In this document: positions 34,620-43,187 of the stretch, piece by piece
Numbering within the stretch: the stretch's first letter is position 1
How the letters are laid out: each line of letters starts with the position of its first letter
Assembly (NCBI GenBank): GCA_945957385.1
Contig: CAMFKP010000019.1
Coordinates: 1-58,454 of the forward strand
Origin: an uncultured Aeromonadaceae bacterium
GTDB taxonomy: Bacteria; Pseudomonadota; Gammaproteobacteria; Enterobacterales; Aeromonadaceae
Direction of reading: 5' to 3'
DNA: 58,454 bases
Translations under genes and position numbers: made by a program
The notes under the pieces: generated by a model
Databases searched by the model: none
Told to the model about the DNA's origin: nothing
What the model saw: the letters and a program-made list of their open reading frames with translations, nothing else

Positions 34620-35045
34620 TTAACCCTTACCCAGACGCAATGTCTGCAACAGCATCTGCTTGGCCGTATCGGCCACTTGTACATTCGTCTGGTAGGAACG
34701 ACTGGCGCTCATCATATCGGCCATCTCTTCTACCTGATTGACATTAGAGCGATAGATAAAACCATCCTTGTCAGCCATCGGATGATTGGGGTTGTATTCA
34801 CGGACCAGGGGAGCCTGACTCTCAACAATGCCTTTAACCTCCACCCCCGGGCTGCTGCTTCCCTCTCCGCCTTGCATGGCCTCATTCAGTGCAGCGGCAA
34901 AAATTGGCCGACGCGCCCGGTAAGTTGTGTCCGCACTGGAGCTGACACTCTCGGCATTTGCCAAATTACTGGCGGTGGCATTGAGGCGAACAGACTGGGC
35001 ACTCATCGCCGAGCCGGCAATATCAAGGATACGAAACAGACTCAT
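34620..35045 (-). CDS. flgC: proximal rod protein FlgC
   Basis: FlgC is a proximal rod subunit. The 141-residue protein has [20 protein letters not shown] at the start, the [10 protein letters not shown] motif and the C-terminal [19 protein letters not shown]. Its ATG overlaps the flgB stop by 4 bases. Length and motifs are standard; nothing unusual is seen. Confidence 0.95.
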   Translation of the reverse strand: MSLFRILDIAGSAMSAQSVRLNATASNLANAESVSSSADTTYRARRPIFAAALNEAMQGGEGSSSPGVEVKGIVESQAPLVREYNPNHPMADKDGFIYRSNVNQVEEMADMMSASRSYQTNVQVADTAKQMLLQTLRLGKG

Positions 35046-35449
35046 GCCTGATCTCCTTTGATCGCTTTAAGCAGCCCAGAGATACGGCTATTGAGGAATT
35101 CCATAGAGGTCTGATATTCCAAACCATTTTCCATAAACGCCATACGTTCTTGCTGAACGTCAACAGAGTTGCCGTCACCGGTATCGGGCTGATTAGGGTT
35201 ACGGTATTTAAGATCGCCAGACAGGGCACTTTCGGCCTGTATATGACGGGAATCGCTGCGCGCCAGTGACACACCAGCTTGCATTTGGTTGCTGGCATGT
35301 TCCAGAGCAGAGGAAAAATCGAGATCCCGAGCCTTATAACCAGGTGTATCGGCATTGGCGATATTGGCAGAAATCACTTCTGCTCGCTCTGCGCGAACTC
35401 CGAGTGTGTACTGATGGATCCCGAATGCTTTATCAAATGAAATGGCCAT
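35042..35449 (-). CDS. flgB: proximal rod protein FlgB
   Basis: FlgB is the rod subunit nearest the export gate. The 135-residue protein carries [21 protein letters not shown] and the C-terminal [25 protein letters not shown] stands directly before the start. It is the first gene of flgBCDE, and a sigma-54 promoter sits in the 46-base gap to cheR. Confidence 0.95.
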   Translation of the reverse strand: MAISFDKAFGIHQYTLGVRAERAEVISANIANADTPGYKARDLDFSSALEHASNQMQAGVSLARSDSRHIQAESALSGDLKYRNPNQPDTGDGNSVDVQQERMAFMENGLEYQTSMEFLNSRISGLLKAIKGDQA

Positions 35450-35472
35450 GGCGCACCTCCTGCCAAAAAGAC

Positions 35473-35488
35473 TGCAAGAGGTGTGCCA
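35473..35488 (-). promoter_or_regulatory. sigma-54 promoter of flgB
   Basis: TGGCAC, five bases and TTGCA on the minus strand match consensus exactly. The predicted start at about 35463 leaves a leader of only about 13 bases that just includes the ribosome site. Confidence 0.8.
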
Positions 35489-35495
35489 TAACAGG

Positions 35496-36320
35496 TTATT
35501 TAACTTTATAGACGATCCCAGGATTGCAACGAATCATCTCGAATCGATCCGTTAATCCGGTCAATGACTCAGAGGCACCCAACATCAGATAGCCACCAGG
35601 ATTCAAGCTGGAGGCAAACTGATTAAGGATTTTCGACTTAACTTCAGGGGCAAAATAAATCAGCACATTACGACAAAAGATAATGTCAAACTTACCAAGC
35701 AAGCTGTAATTATCTAGTAGATTGAATGGCCTGAAGGTCACCAATTTTTTGACGCGCTCCGTCACCCGCATCTTGTTCTCGCCACAAGATTCGAAAAATT
35801 GACGCTTGCGCTCCGGCGACAGACCACGGGCCAGGGCCAAACTATCGTAGATACCTTCCTTGCACTGATTAAGCATGGTCGGCGAAATATCAGTTCCGAT
35901 AATTTGCACGCCTCCTGGCAAGGTTCCTGGTTTTTTGAACTGATGCTCAAGCGCCGTGATAGCGATTGAATAGGGCTCTTGGCCTGAAGAGCTGGCTGCC
36001 GACCAAATCTTCAGCGGTTTTCCCCCCTTTCCCAGCTCAGGAAAAATCTTATCGGTCAAAAGCTGGAACGGATAAACGTCACGAAACCATAGCGTTTCAT
36101 TGGTCGTCATCGCATCCACTACCGTCATCTTCAGATCGCGCTCCTTGGGATCCATGGAGCGCTTGATAAGATCGGATAGTGTAGAGGCACCAAATTGCCC
36201 AAGGAGTGGCGCGAGTCGACTCTTGACCAGATACTGCTTATTGGCACCCAGCACAATACCGCTCTGGGCCTCCAAAAAGGCACTGAACTGTTTGTAAAGC
36301 TCTTCGGACAGTGTCTTCAT
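35496..36320 (-). CDS. cheR: chemotaxis protein methyltransferase CheR
   Basis: CheR methylates glutamates of chemoreceptors using SAM. The 274-residue protein has the small N-terminal helical domain and the catalytic domain with [27 protein letters not shown] and [13 protein letters not shown], all SAM-site hallmarks. It follows cheV by 21 bases and precedes flgB, the same arrangement as in Vibrio polar clusters. The ribosome site is weak, so translation may depend on cheV. Confidence 0.95.
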   Translation of the reverse strand: MKTLSEELYKQFSAFLEAQSGIVLGANKQYLVKSRLAPLLGQFGASTLSDLIKRSMDPKERDLKMTVVDAMTTNETLWFRDVYPFQLLTDKIFPELGKGGKPLKIWSAASSSGQEPYSIAITALEHQFKKPGTLPGGVQIIGTDISPTMLNQCKEGIYDSLALARGLSPERKRQFFESCGENKMRVTERVKKLVTFRPFNLLDNYSLLGKFDIIFCRNVLIYFAPEVKSKILNQFASSLNPGGYLMLGASESLTGLTDRFEMIRCNPGIVYKVK

Positions 36321-36341
36321 TATAAATTCTGCATAAGTTGG

Positions 36342-37253
36342 TTACATCGCATCTTGAACAGCCTTGGCCAGTTCATCCGGATTAAACTTGGCAATAAAAT
36401 TATTCGCCCCTACCTTCTGAACCATCGCATGGTTGAATACACCGCTTAAAGACGTGTGCAGAATGATGTGTAAGCCTTTCAAGTTGGGATCGTTACGGAT
36501 CTCTGCGGTCAAGGTATAACCGTCCATTTCTGGCATTTCAATATCAGAGATAACCAACGCTATCTGCTCTGTAATGGGTCCCTTCTTGGCCATGTCCTGC
36601 AACAGGTTCAACGCATCCTTGCCATCTTTAGCCATCAGGCATTTTACACCGATGGCATTCAACGCCCGCTCAACCTGCTTGCGCGCGACGGATGAATCGT
36701 CAGCAACCAATACTGGGCGACCATGCGGATCATGCTGGTCACTCTCTACAACCAACTCTTTGCTGACTTCCGTATTAATCGGCGAGATTTCATCAAGAAT
36801 TTTCTCTACGTCAAGGATTTCAACCAACTCTCCATCTACCTCGGTGACCGCGGTCATATAGTTGAATCGACCGGCCCCTTTGGGCGGTGGCAGAATAGCC
36901 TCCCAATTCATATTGATGATGCGCTCAACACTCCCCACCAAGAACCCCTGAACAGAACGGTTGTACTCAGCGATGATAATGAAACACTTGGAGAGATCAG
37001 CAATTGGTCGCCCACCAGTAGCCATGCTCAGGTCAATCACCGAAATCGTGTGGCCACGAATATGAGCGACGCCTCTTACGTATGGATGCAACTTCGGCAT
37101 GATGGTCAACGGCGGACACTGTAAAACTTCCCGCACCTTGAAGACGTTGATGCCAAAACGTTGACGCCCATTAAGACGAAATAGCAGCAACTCAAGTCGG
37201 TTTTGCCCTACCAATTGGGTCAGTTGGTTCACTGAGTCCAGGATACTTGCCAT
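36342..37253 (-). CDS. cheV: chemotaxis coupling protein CheV
   Basis: CheV joins receptors and CheA and can be phosphorylated. The 303-residue protein has an N-terminal CheW domain (about 15-160: LLLFRLNGRQRFGINVFKVRE region, GVAHIRGHTISVIDL) and a C-terminal receiver domain (about 178-300) with acidic DDSS at 185-188 and phosphoacceptor Asp237 in VISDIEMPEMDG. AGGAG precedes the start. A sigma-28-like GCCGATAT lies about 90 bases upstream at 37340-37347, with no good -35. Confidence 0.95.
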   Translation of the reverse strand: MASILDSVNQLTQLVGQNRLELLLFRLNGRQRFGINVFKVREVLQCPPLTIMPKLHPYVRGVAHIRGHTISVIDLSMATGGRPIADLSKCFIIIAEYNRSVQGFLVGSVERIINMNWEAILPPPKGAGRFNYMTAVTEVDGELVEILDVEKILDEISPINTEVSKELVVESDQHDPHGRPVLVADDSSVARKQVERALNAIGVKCLMAKDGKDALNLLQDMAKKGPITEQIALVISDIEMPEMDGYTLTAEIRNDPNLKGLHIILHTSLSGVFNHAMVQKVGANNFIAKFNPDELAKAVQDAM

Positions 37254-37274
37254 AATTCTCTCCTGTTAGGCGAT

Positions 37275-37290
37275 TGGCACCATTTCTGCA
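37275..37290 (+). promoter_or_regulatory. probable sigma-54 promoter of flgA
   Basis: TGGCAC, five bases and CTGCA match the consensus with one change in the -12 box. The predicted start near 37302 gives a leader of about 90 bases before flgA. Confidence 0.5.
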
Positions 37291-37391
37291 TTAGTTGCCG
37301 CAAACACGCCGCTTGATGCGAATTTTACCTGTAGTCAGGATATCGGCCAAAACCGTATCATCCATTAACAGCAAGGATAGTACATTCTTAT

Positions 37392-38114
37392 ATGTCGTTA
37401 TTTTGCTTTATCAGCAAGTACTTGAAAATGATTAGTCGTGTTTGTCTGATCTGGGCAACACTACTGCCCTGTTTTGCACATGGCGTTGACGAAGAATTAT
37501 CCACACAATTACAAACACAGGCAGAGCAATACGTATTCAGTCAATTAGTCGTCGATCCCACCAGCCAAGCAGAAATAACGGCCGCAACCATTGATAGCAG
37601 ACGCATCCTGCACCCCTGTCAGGACCACATCACCCCAAGTTTAGCTGGGAATGGTGAAATCAAACGCAACACCACTGTCAAGCTCAGTTGTGACCTGACA
37701 CCGAATTGGGATATTTATGTACCTGTTCGAGTTCGGATTCTAAAACCCTTCGTGACGGTTAGCGAAGCCGTCACCAAGAATACCGTGTTGACTGCCAGCA
37801 TGTTAAAAGTTGATTTTATGGATGAAGTGATGATGCGAGGGGATAGTTTTACCGATCCCAACATGCTGATCGGCAGCCGTAGCAAGCGCGATTTGAAACC
37901 CGGTCAGCCATTACGCCAGAACCAAATCTGCGTGGTGTGTCGCGACGATGTTGTCACAATAGAAGCCAATACCGCTGGAATCGCTATCTCAACAGCTGGG
38001 AAAGCCCTGCAAGATGGTAGTTTCGGTGATACCATCCGGGTTCAAAATTTGCGTTCACAACGCACCATATCCGTTAACGTCGTTGCAGTTGGCCGTGTAC
38101 AAGTAAAGCTGTAA
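37392..38114 (+). CDS. flgA: P-ring assembly chaperone FlgA
   Basis: FlgA is a periplasmic chaperone for FlgI. The 240-residue precursor has a signal-like segment (ISRVCLIWATLLPCFAHG) and a SAF domain in the C-terminal half, with VTKNTVLTASMLKVDF, LIGSRSKRDLKPGQPLRQNQI and DTIRVQNLRSQRTISVNVVAVGRV. The start could be this ATG or the one at 37428, which begins just before the signal; neither has a strong ribosome site. It heads flgAMN and diverges from cheV. Confidence 0.92.
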   Translation: MSLFCFISKYLKMISRVCLIWATLLPCFAHGVDEELSTQLQTQAEQYVFSQLVVDPTSQAEITAATIDSRRILHPCQDHITPSLAGNGEIKRNTTVKLSCDLTPNWDIYVPVRVRILKPFVTVSEAVTKNTVLTASMLKVDFMDEVMMRGDSFTDPNMLIGSRSKRDLKPGQPLRQNQICVVCRDDVVTIEANTAGIAISTAGKALQDGSFGDTIRVQNLRSQRTISVNVVAVGRVQVKL

Positions 38115-38134
38115 GGCACTTTGACTTTTTTCAT

Positions 38135-38161
38135 TAAAGTTTATCCGCCACTGGCCGATAG
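38135..38161 (+). promoter_or_regulatory. sigma-28 promoter of flgM
   Basis: TAAAGTTT, 11 bases and GCCGATAG match the consensus in 15 of 16 positions. It lets FliA drive its own anti-sigma factor. Leader length is about 35 bases. Confidence 0.8.
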
Positions 38162-38202
38162 ACAGGACAGAGACCATTTCAGGCGAAAGAAGGTAGCTCA
38201 TC

Positions 38203-38532
38203 ATGGCCATCAATAACATCAGCAACCTGATGAATAACTCCCCTGGCAAGGTAGGCAATAATACGCCAAGCCAGCAGGGAACCAGCGCGCCGACCAGCGA
38301 TAGCACGACTGCGAGTAAAACAGCCGTAGCCCAAGATGCAGTTGTTTTGACGGATCAGGCGCAATCATTAAACAAGTTGCAGCAGAAAGTAAAAGATGCC
38401 CCCAGCTTTAACCAAAGCAAGGTCGAATCGCTGAAGGCTGCGATTGAACGTGGCGAATACAAGGTTGACAGCGAACGACTGGCCAAGAAAATGGTCACTT
38501 TGGAGTCGGAGCTGGGAAAATTGTATAAATGA
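38203..38532 (+). CDS. flgM: anti-sigma-28 factor FlgM
   Basis: FlgM binds FliA until the hook is finished and then leaves through the export channel. The 109-residue protein has a disordered Ser/Thr/Gln/Asn N-terminal half and a C-terminal FlgM helix region (KVESLKAAIERGEYKVDSERLAKKM). A sigma-28 promoter lies directly upstream. Its last 4 bases overlap flgN as ATGA. AAGG lies about 9 bases before the start. Confidence 0.93.
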   Translation: MAINNISNLMNNSPGKVGNNTPSQQGTSAPTSDSTTASKTAVAQDAVVLTDQAQSLNKLQQKVKDAPSFNQSKVESLKAAIERGEYKVDSERLAKKMVTLESELGKLYK

Positions 38533-38948
38533 GTGACCTGATAGAGCTACTTCAATCGCAAGATTCGCAGCTTGATGCCCTCTATGTGCTGCTAGAGCAG
38601 GAAATGGCCTTGCTCCAGCAGCGCAATGCTCTCGCCTTACCTGATTTAGCCCAACAGAAACAGGCACTGCTGCAACAGATTCAATATCAAGATCAACAAA
38701 TATCTCAGCATCCAGAACATGAGAGGCTCGCTGCTGACTTGGCCACCCTTCGCCAGGGCCTGATTGACAAATTGCAGCGTTGCCAAGAGCGCAATGAAGT
38801 CAATGGTAAATTGATAGAGATGAGCCTGACGTCCAACCGGCGCCTTGCTACCGTATTGACACAGATTAGAGATAGAAACAGCACTACCTATGATAATAAA
38901 GGTACGCCCCGCGCATCTGGGGGATTAAACCTGAATATCAAGGCATAA
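38529..38948 (+). CDS. flgN: export chaperone FlgN
   Basis: FlgN is the cytoplasmic chaperone of FlgK and FlgL. The 139-residue, mostly helical protein (MSDLIELLQSQDSQLDALYV, LLEQEMALLQQRN, then EVNGKLIEMSLTSNRRLATVL) matches the family in size and in the conserved NGKLIE-like segment. It overlaps flgM by 4 bases and ends the operon before a bidirectional terminator. Confidence 0.9.
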   Translation: MSDLIELLQSQDSQLDALYVLLEQEMALLQQRNALALPDLAQQKQALLQQIQYQDQQISQHPEHERLAADLATLRQGLIDKLQRCQERNEVNGKLIEMSLTSNRRLATVLTQIRDRNSTTYDNKGTPRASGGLNLNIKA

Positions 38949-38963
38949 ATAGATGCAGTTATT

Positions 38964-38989
38964 AAAAAACCGCCACCTGGCGGTTTTTT
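38964..38989. terminator. bidirectional terminator between flgN and flgP
   Basis: ACCGCCA-CC-TGGCGGT is flanked by A6 on one side and T6 on the other, so it ends both flgN (plus) and flgP (minus). Confidence 0.9.
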
Positions 38990-39017
38990 AATACTGAAGT
39001 GGCCTGTCTAAAACCGC

Positions 39018-39440
39018 TTACAAAGCCCCCTGTAACTTGTAAAGATCGAATAATACGCGAGTGTCCAATTCCAGTTCTGTTGCATACATATTATCTAATG
39101 GATAACTTCGCACGACCCTAGCCCCTCTCACCATTCCATCAACCGATGCCTGCAGTTGATTGTTGGTTTGTACTGCATCACGCAAGGTGGTTGCGCCTTG
39201 TAATGACTGGCCATAAACCTGCTCTGTTAACTCTCGATAAGCATCCAGCTTGGATGCTCTCAACGCTTGCAGGACTTTCTCTGCTTTACTTGGGCCGGGT
39301 TGGACATCAACAATCGCATACCCAACAGCATGTAATACCGGAAAATGCTCAGGCTCCTCGACTTGATAGCGAGTTACACTCGTGCTGGAACAAGCACTAA
39401 GCATCATCGCCAATCCAACTATCCAGATTTTTCTGAACAT
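39018..39440 (-). CDS. flgP: outer-membrane lipoprotein FlgP
   Basis: FlgP is part of the basal disk/outer ring that stiffens polar sheathed or high-torque motors in Vibrio and relatives. The 140-residue precursor has a lipoprotein signal (VGLAMMLSACSS) and the LPP20-like fold with HAVGYAIVDVQ, KLDAYRELTEQVYGQ and VVRSYPLDNMYATELELD. It follows flgO by 7 bases. The terminator above ends it. Confidence 0.88.
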   Translation of the reverse strand: MFRKIWIVGLAMMLSACSSTSVTRYQVEEPEHFPVLHAVGYAIVDVQPGPSKAEKVLQALRASKLDAYRELTEQVYGQSLQGATTLRDAVQTNNQLQASVDGMVRGARVVRSYPLDNMYATELELDTRVLFDLYKLQGAL

Positions 39441-39447
39441 AGTGACC

Positions 39448-40080
39448 TCAATGTGTCAATTCAACTGAGTTGCTGTATTGTCCGGGATACTCGCCACGAA
39501 CCAGCATCCCTTTGGTAATGGTAACCGCCCGGCCACTATCAAGACTGTAACCTTGCATCAGCACACTTGTTGGAATAAACCCCTGCGCCGTAGCCTCAAC
39601 CATATGTGTTTTCAAACTGACTATGCGGGCATTGATCACGACTCCCTGCGCATTGCGAGACATGGTCCCGGTAAGCACTCTGGATACGGGGACCCGCTTT
39701 GCTAACTCAGTCCAATCGCGACTGAAAACAAAATCCCCTTCAGGCGTCACTTTGATACTGCCAGTCAACTTATACTCAAAAACAATTTCACCTCGCCGGT
39801 GTAACTCATGCACGAAATCTTCTGCTAATTGTTCACCAAGCCAGTTACTGCTTTCCAGCGTCCCGAGATTGACAAATGAGGCAATGGCAATCGGAGACAT
39901 CGGTTGCCCCCCAGCCAGTTTGGTCTGGAACAAGCGATCAGCCATATCAGACACTAAGCGATTCAGCTCAGTTCCACTCCCACTGGGACCATCATATTGA
40001 GTCTTGGGCTGGGCAGACTGCGAGGATGAGCAACCTGCAAGTGCAATCAGCAGACCCACCCATAAGGCCGTCTTCTTCAT
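39448..40080 (-). CDS. flgO: outer-membrane flagellar lipoprotein FlgO
   Basis: FlgO localises with FlgP in the outer membrane part of polar flagella. From the ATG at 40080 the precursor has 210 residues, with a lipoprotein signal MKKTALWVGLLIALAGCSSS and a FlgO domain (SDMADRLFQTKLAGGQPMSP, IAIASFVNLGTLESSNWLGEQLAEDFVHEL in pieces, RVLTGTMSRNAQGVVINARIV). I chose this start, not one 54 bases upstream, because GGAGA lies at the right distance and the signal begins here. Confidence 0.9.
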   Translation of the reverse strand: MKKTALWVGLLIALAGCSSSQSAQPKTQYDGPSGSGTELNRLVSDMADRLFQTKLAGGQPMSPIAIASFVNLGTLESSNWLGEQLAEDFVHELHRRGEIVFEYKLTGSIKVTPEGDFVFSRDWTELAKRVPVSRVLTGTMSRNAQGVVINARIVSLKTHMVEATAQGFIPTSVLMQGYSLDSGRAVTITKGMLVRGEYPGQYSNSVELTH

Positions 40081-40114
40081 ATTTATCTCCAGCATACTGT
40101 TTGGCTTTGCACTG

Positions 40115-40140
40115 TTATCGGCAATCCCATGCATTCTTTA
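40115..40140 (-). promoter_or_regulatory. sigma-28 promoter of flgOP
   Basis: A perfect GCCGATAA -10 is preceded by TAAAGAAT at 10 bases. It would start near 40108, 28 bases before flgO. Confidence 0.6.
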
Positions 40141-40205
40141 AGCCGAATTTCCTAGTTTCTGGTATCGGCACGTAAAATGCATTTCCGTGATAAATCCCTA
40201 GCAAG

Positions 40206-41369
40206 ATGAATACCATGAAACGATGGCTTGGTTTACTCCTGCTTCTGGCGCTGCCGGTGCAGGCTCAGTGGATTCTGGCGCAAGGCAGTGCTCCTATCGT
40301 TGATAGCGACCTTGATCTGGCTCGTGAACAGGCCACGCAAGAGGCGCTAAGACAGGCAATGCTGCAGGCTGGCGCATCCGTCTCTAGTATACAGGGGCTG
40401 AGTAATGGCGCGTTGACCAAAGATCAGTTCCAAATTCGAAGCAGCGGCGAAATCCGCCAATACAACCTGCTGCAAGAGTCGCGTCACAACGACAGATTGA
40501 CCATCAAACTTAGAGCCTATGTTGTCGCCGAGCGCAGTCGCTGTTCCGGAGGAGAGTATGCAAAAGGAATTACGTTAATTCGCTTTAGAATTGCAGAGCC
40601 AGAACAGGCCTCGTATGGCCAACTTTATGACATCAATAAAGAGCTAACGCGCCAACTTTTCAGCCGTTTAGGGCATATGCGTCAGAACTTTGTCACCCGG
40701 CGCTGGTTGGATGCCAATCTTGGGCTCGATCCGCGGCGGCTGGAATTCGGTGAAAACAGCTATGTCCGACAGATGCAAGCGCTCGCCATTGATACCGATA
40801 GCCAGTATTTGCTCTTTGGGGTGATTGAAGATCTGTCATTGCGAGATGCCGAGGGCAACCCCCTCTCGAAGTGGCTAAATGATCCGATTCGTCAATTCTC
40901 ACTGCATATTTATCTGTTTGACGGATTAACCGGCGAACTGATTGATCAAGGCCGTTACACCGGTAGCGCCTCCTGGTCCTTTGACAAGCAAGCCCAGGTG
41001 GATAGTGGTGGGCAACCATTCTGGCGATCTGACTATGGCCGCGAAATCAGCGCACTACTGGATCGCGCGGCGCAGGATTTGCAGATAAAACTGCAATGTA
41101 CCAAGCCCACAGCCAGGATCATCCGCGTTGAAGGTAACCAGTACCATATCAATCTTGGAAAACGCCACGGCATCAAGGTGGGCGATCGCTTCTACATCGA
41201 GCAGAAAGCAAATTTTGACGATGAGCAAGGACACGAGCGAATTGTTCGCAATCCAACGACAGGAAGTATGGAAGTCAAACGAGTATATGAGAACAATGCC
41301 ATCATGATGCCGACAAACGGTTATGCTCCGGCGAATATTCAACCCAATGACCTGGCAGTTCTTGAGTAA
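40206..41369 (+). CDS. flgT: H-ring protein FlgT
   Basis: FlgT forms the H ring around the LP ring and supports stator recruitment in Vibrio-type polar motors. The 387-residue precursor begins MKRWLGLLLLLALPVQAQ (from the second Met), a Sec signal, then EQATQEALRQAMLQAGASVS and a C-terminal domain with IRVEGNQYHINLGKRHGIKVGDRFYIEQ. It diverges from flgO and is the last flagellar gene here. A hairpin follows the stop. Confidence 0.92.
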   Translation: MNTMKRWLGLLLLLALPVQAQWILAQGSAPIVDSDLDLAREQATQEALRQAMLQAGASVSSIQGLSNGALTKDQFQIRSSGEIRQYNLLQESRHNDRLTIKLRAYVVAERSRCSGGEYAKGITLIRFRIAEPEQASYGQLYDINKELTRQLFSRLGHMRQNFVTRRWLDANLGLDPRRLEFGENSYVRQMQALAIDTDSQYLLFGVIEDLSLRDAEGNPLSKWLNDPIRQFSLHIYLFDGLTGELIDQGRYTGSASWSFDKQAQVDSGGQPFWRSDYGREISALLDRAAQDLQIKLQCTKPTARIIRVEGNQYHINLGKRHGIKVGDRFYIEQKANFDDEQGHERIVRNPTTGSMEVKRVYENNAIMMPTNGYAPANIQPNDLAVLE

Positions 41370-41377
41370 GTATCTGT

Positions 41378-41407
41378 CCAGACTGGAATAATATGTTGCC
41401 AGTCTGG
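41378..41407 (+). terminator. hairpin after flgT
   Basis: CCAGACTGG and CCAGTCTGG form a perfect 9-bp stem with a 12-base loop, followed by ATTTGACT. The U-run is poor, and the hairpin touches the tRNA promoter region, so some flgT transcripts may read into the tRNA gene. Confidence 0.5.
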
Positions 41408-41426
41408 ATTTGACTCTCGCCTTTGT

Positions 41427-41432
41427 TATAAT
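41427..41432 (+). promoter_or_regulatory. -10 element of the tRNA-Arg promoter
   Basis: A perfect TATAAT is followed by a GC-rich discriminator (GCGCCGCG), typical of stringently controlled stable-RNA promoters. A clear -35 at 17 bases is not visible. Confidence 0.55.
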
Positions 41433-41444
41433 GCGCCGCGCCGC

Positions 41445-41519
41445 GTCCTCATAGTTCAACGGATAGAACAAGCCCCTCCTAAGGGCTAGATGCAGGTTCG
41501 ATTCCTGCTGGGGACGCCA
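41445..41519 (+). tRNA. tRNA-Arg (anticodon CCU)
   Basis: A full cloverleaf can be folded: acceptor GTCCTCA/TGGGGAC, anticodon stem AGCCC/GGGCT with loop CTCCTAA (anticodon CCT, reading AGG), T arm GCAGG/CCTGC with TTCGATT, and an encoded CCA. It closely resembles E. coli argW. This tRNA type is a common phage/island integration site, but no integrase or repeated 3' end is seen nearby. Confidence 0.95.
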
Positions 41520-41654
41520 ACTCTTTTCGTGTCACCATACTCCACGCTGTATCCCCTCAGGCCAAACGGGTTATCGCACGTCATCACGCGCTCAAGCCTT
41601 TGTTCCCGATGAAGTATATCTGGCGGCAAATTCTGCCCTGGCGGAAATAAATGC

Positions 41655-41670
41655 GGCGCCCAAAGGCGCC
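41655..41670 (-). terminator. probable terminator of tyrS
   Basis: GGCGCC-CTTT/CAAA-GGCGCC forms a 6-bp GC stem about 27 bases after the tyrS stop; on the minus strand it is followed by GCATTTATTT, a weak U-rich tail. Confidence 0.5.
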
Positions 41671-41696
41671 GACATAATAGCCAAAAACGTTGAGCT

Positions 41697-42896
41697 TTAT
41701 TTCACGGTAACGCGTGCAAACTTACGTTTGCCAACCTGCCATACCGCCGTGCCCGTCGCAACCAGCTGTTTACCATCCGCGACGACAGCGCCATCACATT
41801 TGACTGCATTTTGCTTGATCATACGCAAGCCTTCGGAGGTGGTGTCAACTAACCCTGAATCTTTCAATAGATTAGCAACGGCAAGGCCGCCCTCGGGAGC
41901 GCTCAAGCTAACTTCCGGCATTTCATCTGGAATAGCATTTTTCGAGAAACGCTGAGTAAAGTCCTCATGTGCCGCTTCGGCCGCAGCAGCATCGTGATAA
42001 CGGGTGATGATCTCCTTTGCCAACCAGATCTTCACATCACGAGGGTTAAGGTTGCCTGCGGCGATGTCCGCTTTAAACCCCTCAATCTCGCTAAGTGGAC
42101 GAAGTGACAACAGCTCATAATAGCTCCACATCAACTCGTCACTGATAGACATCATTTTGCCAAACATCTCGGTTGGCGCATCGTGCACACCAATATAGTT
42201 GCCGGCAGATTTTGACATCTTCTTGACGCCGTCCAACCCCACTAGTAACGGCATCATCAGCACGCATTGCGCGGCCATGCCGGCTTCTTTTTGCAGCTCA
42301 CGCCCCATCAACAGGTTGAATTTTTGATCGGTACCGCCCAGTTCAACGTCCGCCTTAAGGGCAACCGAGTCATAGCCTTGCAGCAACGGGTAAAGAAACT
42401 CATGGATAGCGATGGATTGACCACCAGCATAACGCTTCTTGAAGTCATCACGCTCCAGCATGCGGGCAACTGTCTGTTTGGCGGCAAGTTTGATCAGGCC
42501 TGTCGCGCCCAACTCTTTGAGCCAAGACGAGTTATAAACAATCTGCGTACGCTCAGGATCCAAAATCTTAAAGGCTTGTTCGGCATAAGTGCGTGCATTT
42601 TCCTTGATCGCCTCTTCCGAGAGCGGCGGACGCGTTGCATTCTTGCCCGACGGGTCGCCGACCATAGCCGTAAAATCACCAATCAGCAGCAAGACTTCGT
42701 GGCCCAGATCCTGAAAGGTACGCAACTTGTTGAGGATAACAGTATGGCCCAGGTGAATATCTGGTGCGGTCGGATCCATGCCCAACTTGATGCGCAACGG
42801 ACGTCCTTCCTTCAGCTTGGCGATCAGCTCTTCCTCTACCAGTATCTCTTCGGCTCCACGCTTGATCTCGGCCAGCGCGGCTTCCAGCTGGGTCAT
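41697..42896 (-). CDS. tyrS: tyrosine-tRNA ligase
   Basis: This class I synthetase charges tRNA-Tyr. The 399-residue protein has the HIGH-type motif HLGH at 48-51, the KMSKS motif at 226-230, the tyrosine-pocket region [11 protein letters not shown] and a C-terminal S4 RNA-binding domain (about 335-399, [16 protein letters not shown]). The length fits the shorter TyrRS form (TyrZ-type) rather than the 424-residue E. coli TyrS. GGAG precedes the start. It diverges from anmK over a 291-base gap in which I see no further gene. Confidence 0.96.
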   Translation of the reverse strand: MTQLEAALAEIKRGAEEILVEEELIAKLKEGRPLRIKLGMDPTAPDIHLGHTVILNKLRTFQDLGHEVLLLIGDFTAMVGDPSGKNATRPPLSEEAIKENARTYAEQAFKILDPERTQIVYNSSWLKELGATGLIKLAAKQTVARMLERDDFKKRYAGGQSIAIHEFLYPLLQGYDSVALKADVELGGTDQKFNLLMGRELQKEAGMAAQCVLMMPLLVGLDGVKKMSKSAGNYIGVHDAPTEMFGKMMSISDELMWSYYELLSLRPLSEIEGFKADIAAGNLNPRDVKIWLAKEIITRYHDAAAAEAAHEDFTQRFSKNAIPDEMPEVSLSAPEGGLAVANLLKDSGLVDTTSEGLRMIKQNAVKCDGAVVADGKQLVATGTAVWQVGKRKFARVTVK

Positions 42897-43187
42897 TGTT
42901 CTCTACTCCACGTCATAAAATGAAAAAACGGTCACCATCTTACGGAATGGCGGCGGCAATGGAAAGTCTGTAAACTGACGCCGACCCGCCAGTATCGGGT
43001 CATAGCCGGCTTTCCCTGATTCGCTTCCGGCTAACCACGTGTGTGCCCTGAACCAGAATAAGAATTCCAGATGTGATGACCTTGGGGATAAGAAACGATA
43101 TGTCTGTCCGATCCGGAGCCTGTTACTACACCGCCGTTGCTGCCCCGGTTAACGCTCACTCACCTTGCCTAGCAGGAGCCACTGATT

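Noticed and set aside
37340..37347. Sigma-28 promoter for cheV
   Set aside because: GCCGATAT fits a -10, but no convincing -35 is present, so it is mentioned only in the cheV entry.
41445..41696. Integrated element at tRNA-Arg
   Set aside because: No integrase, no duplicated tRNA 3' end and the next gene (tyrS) is housekeeping.
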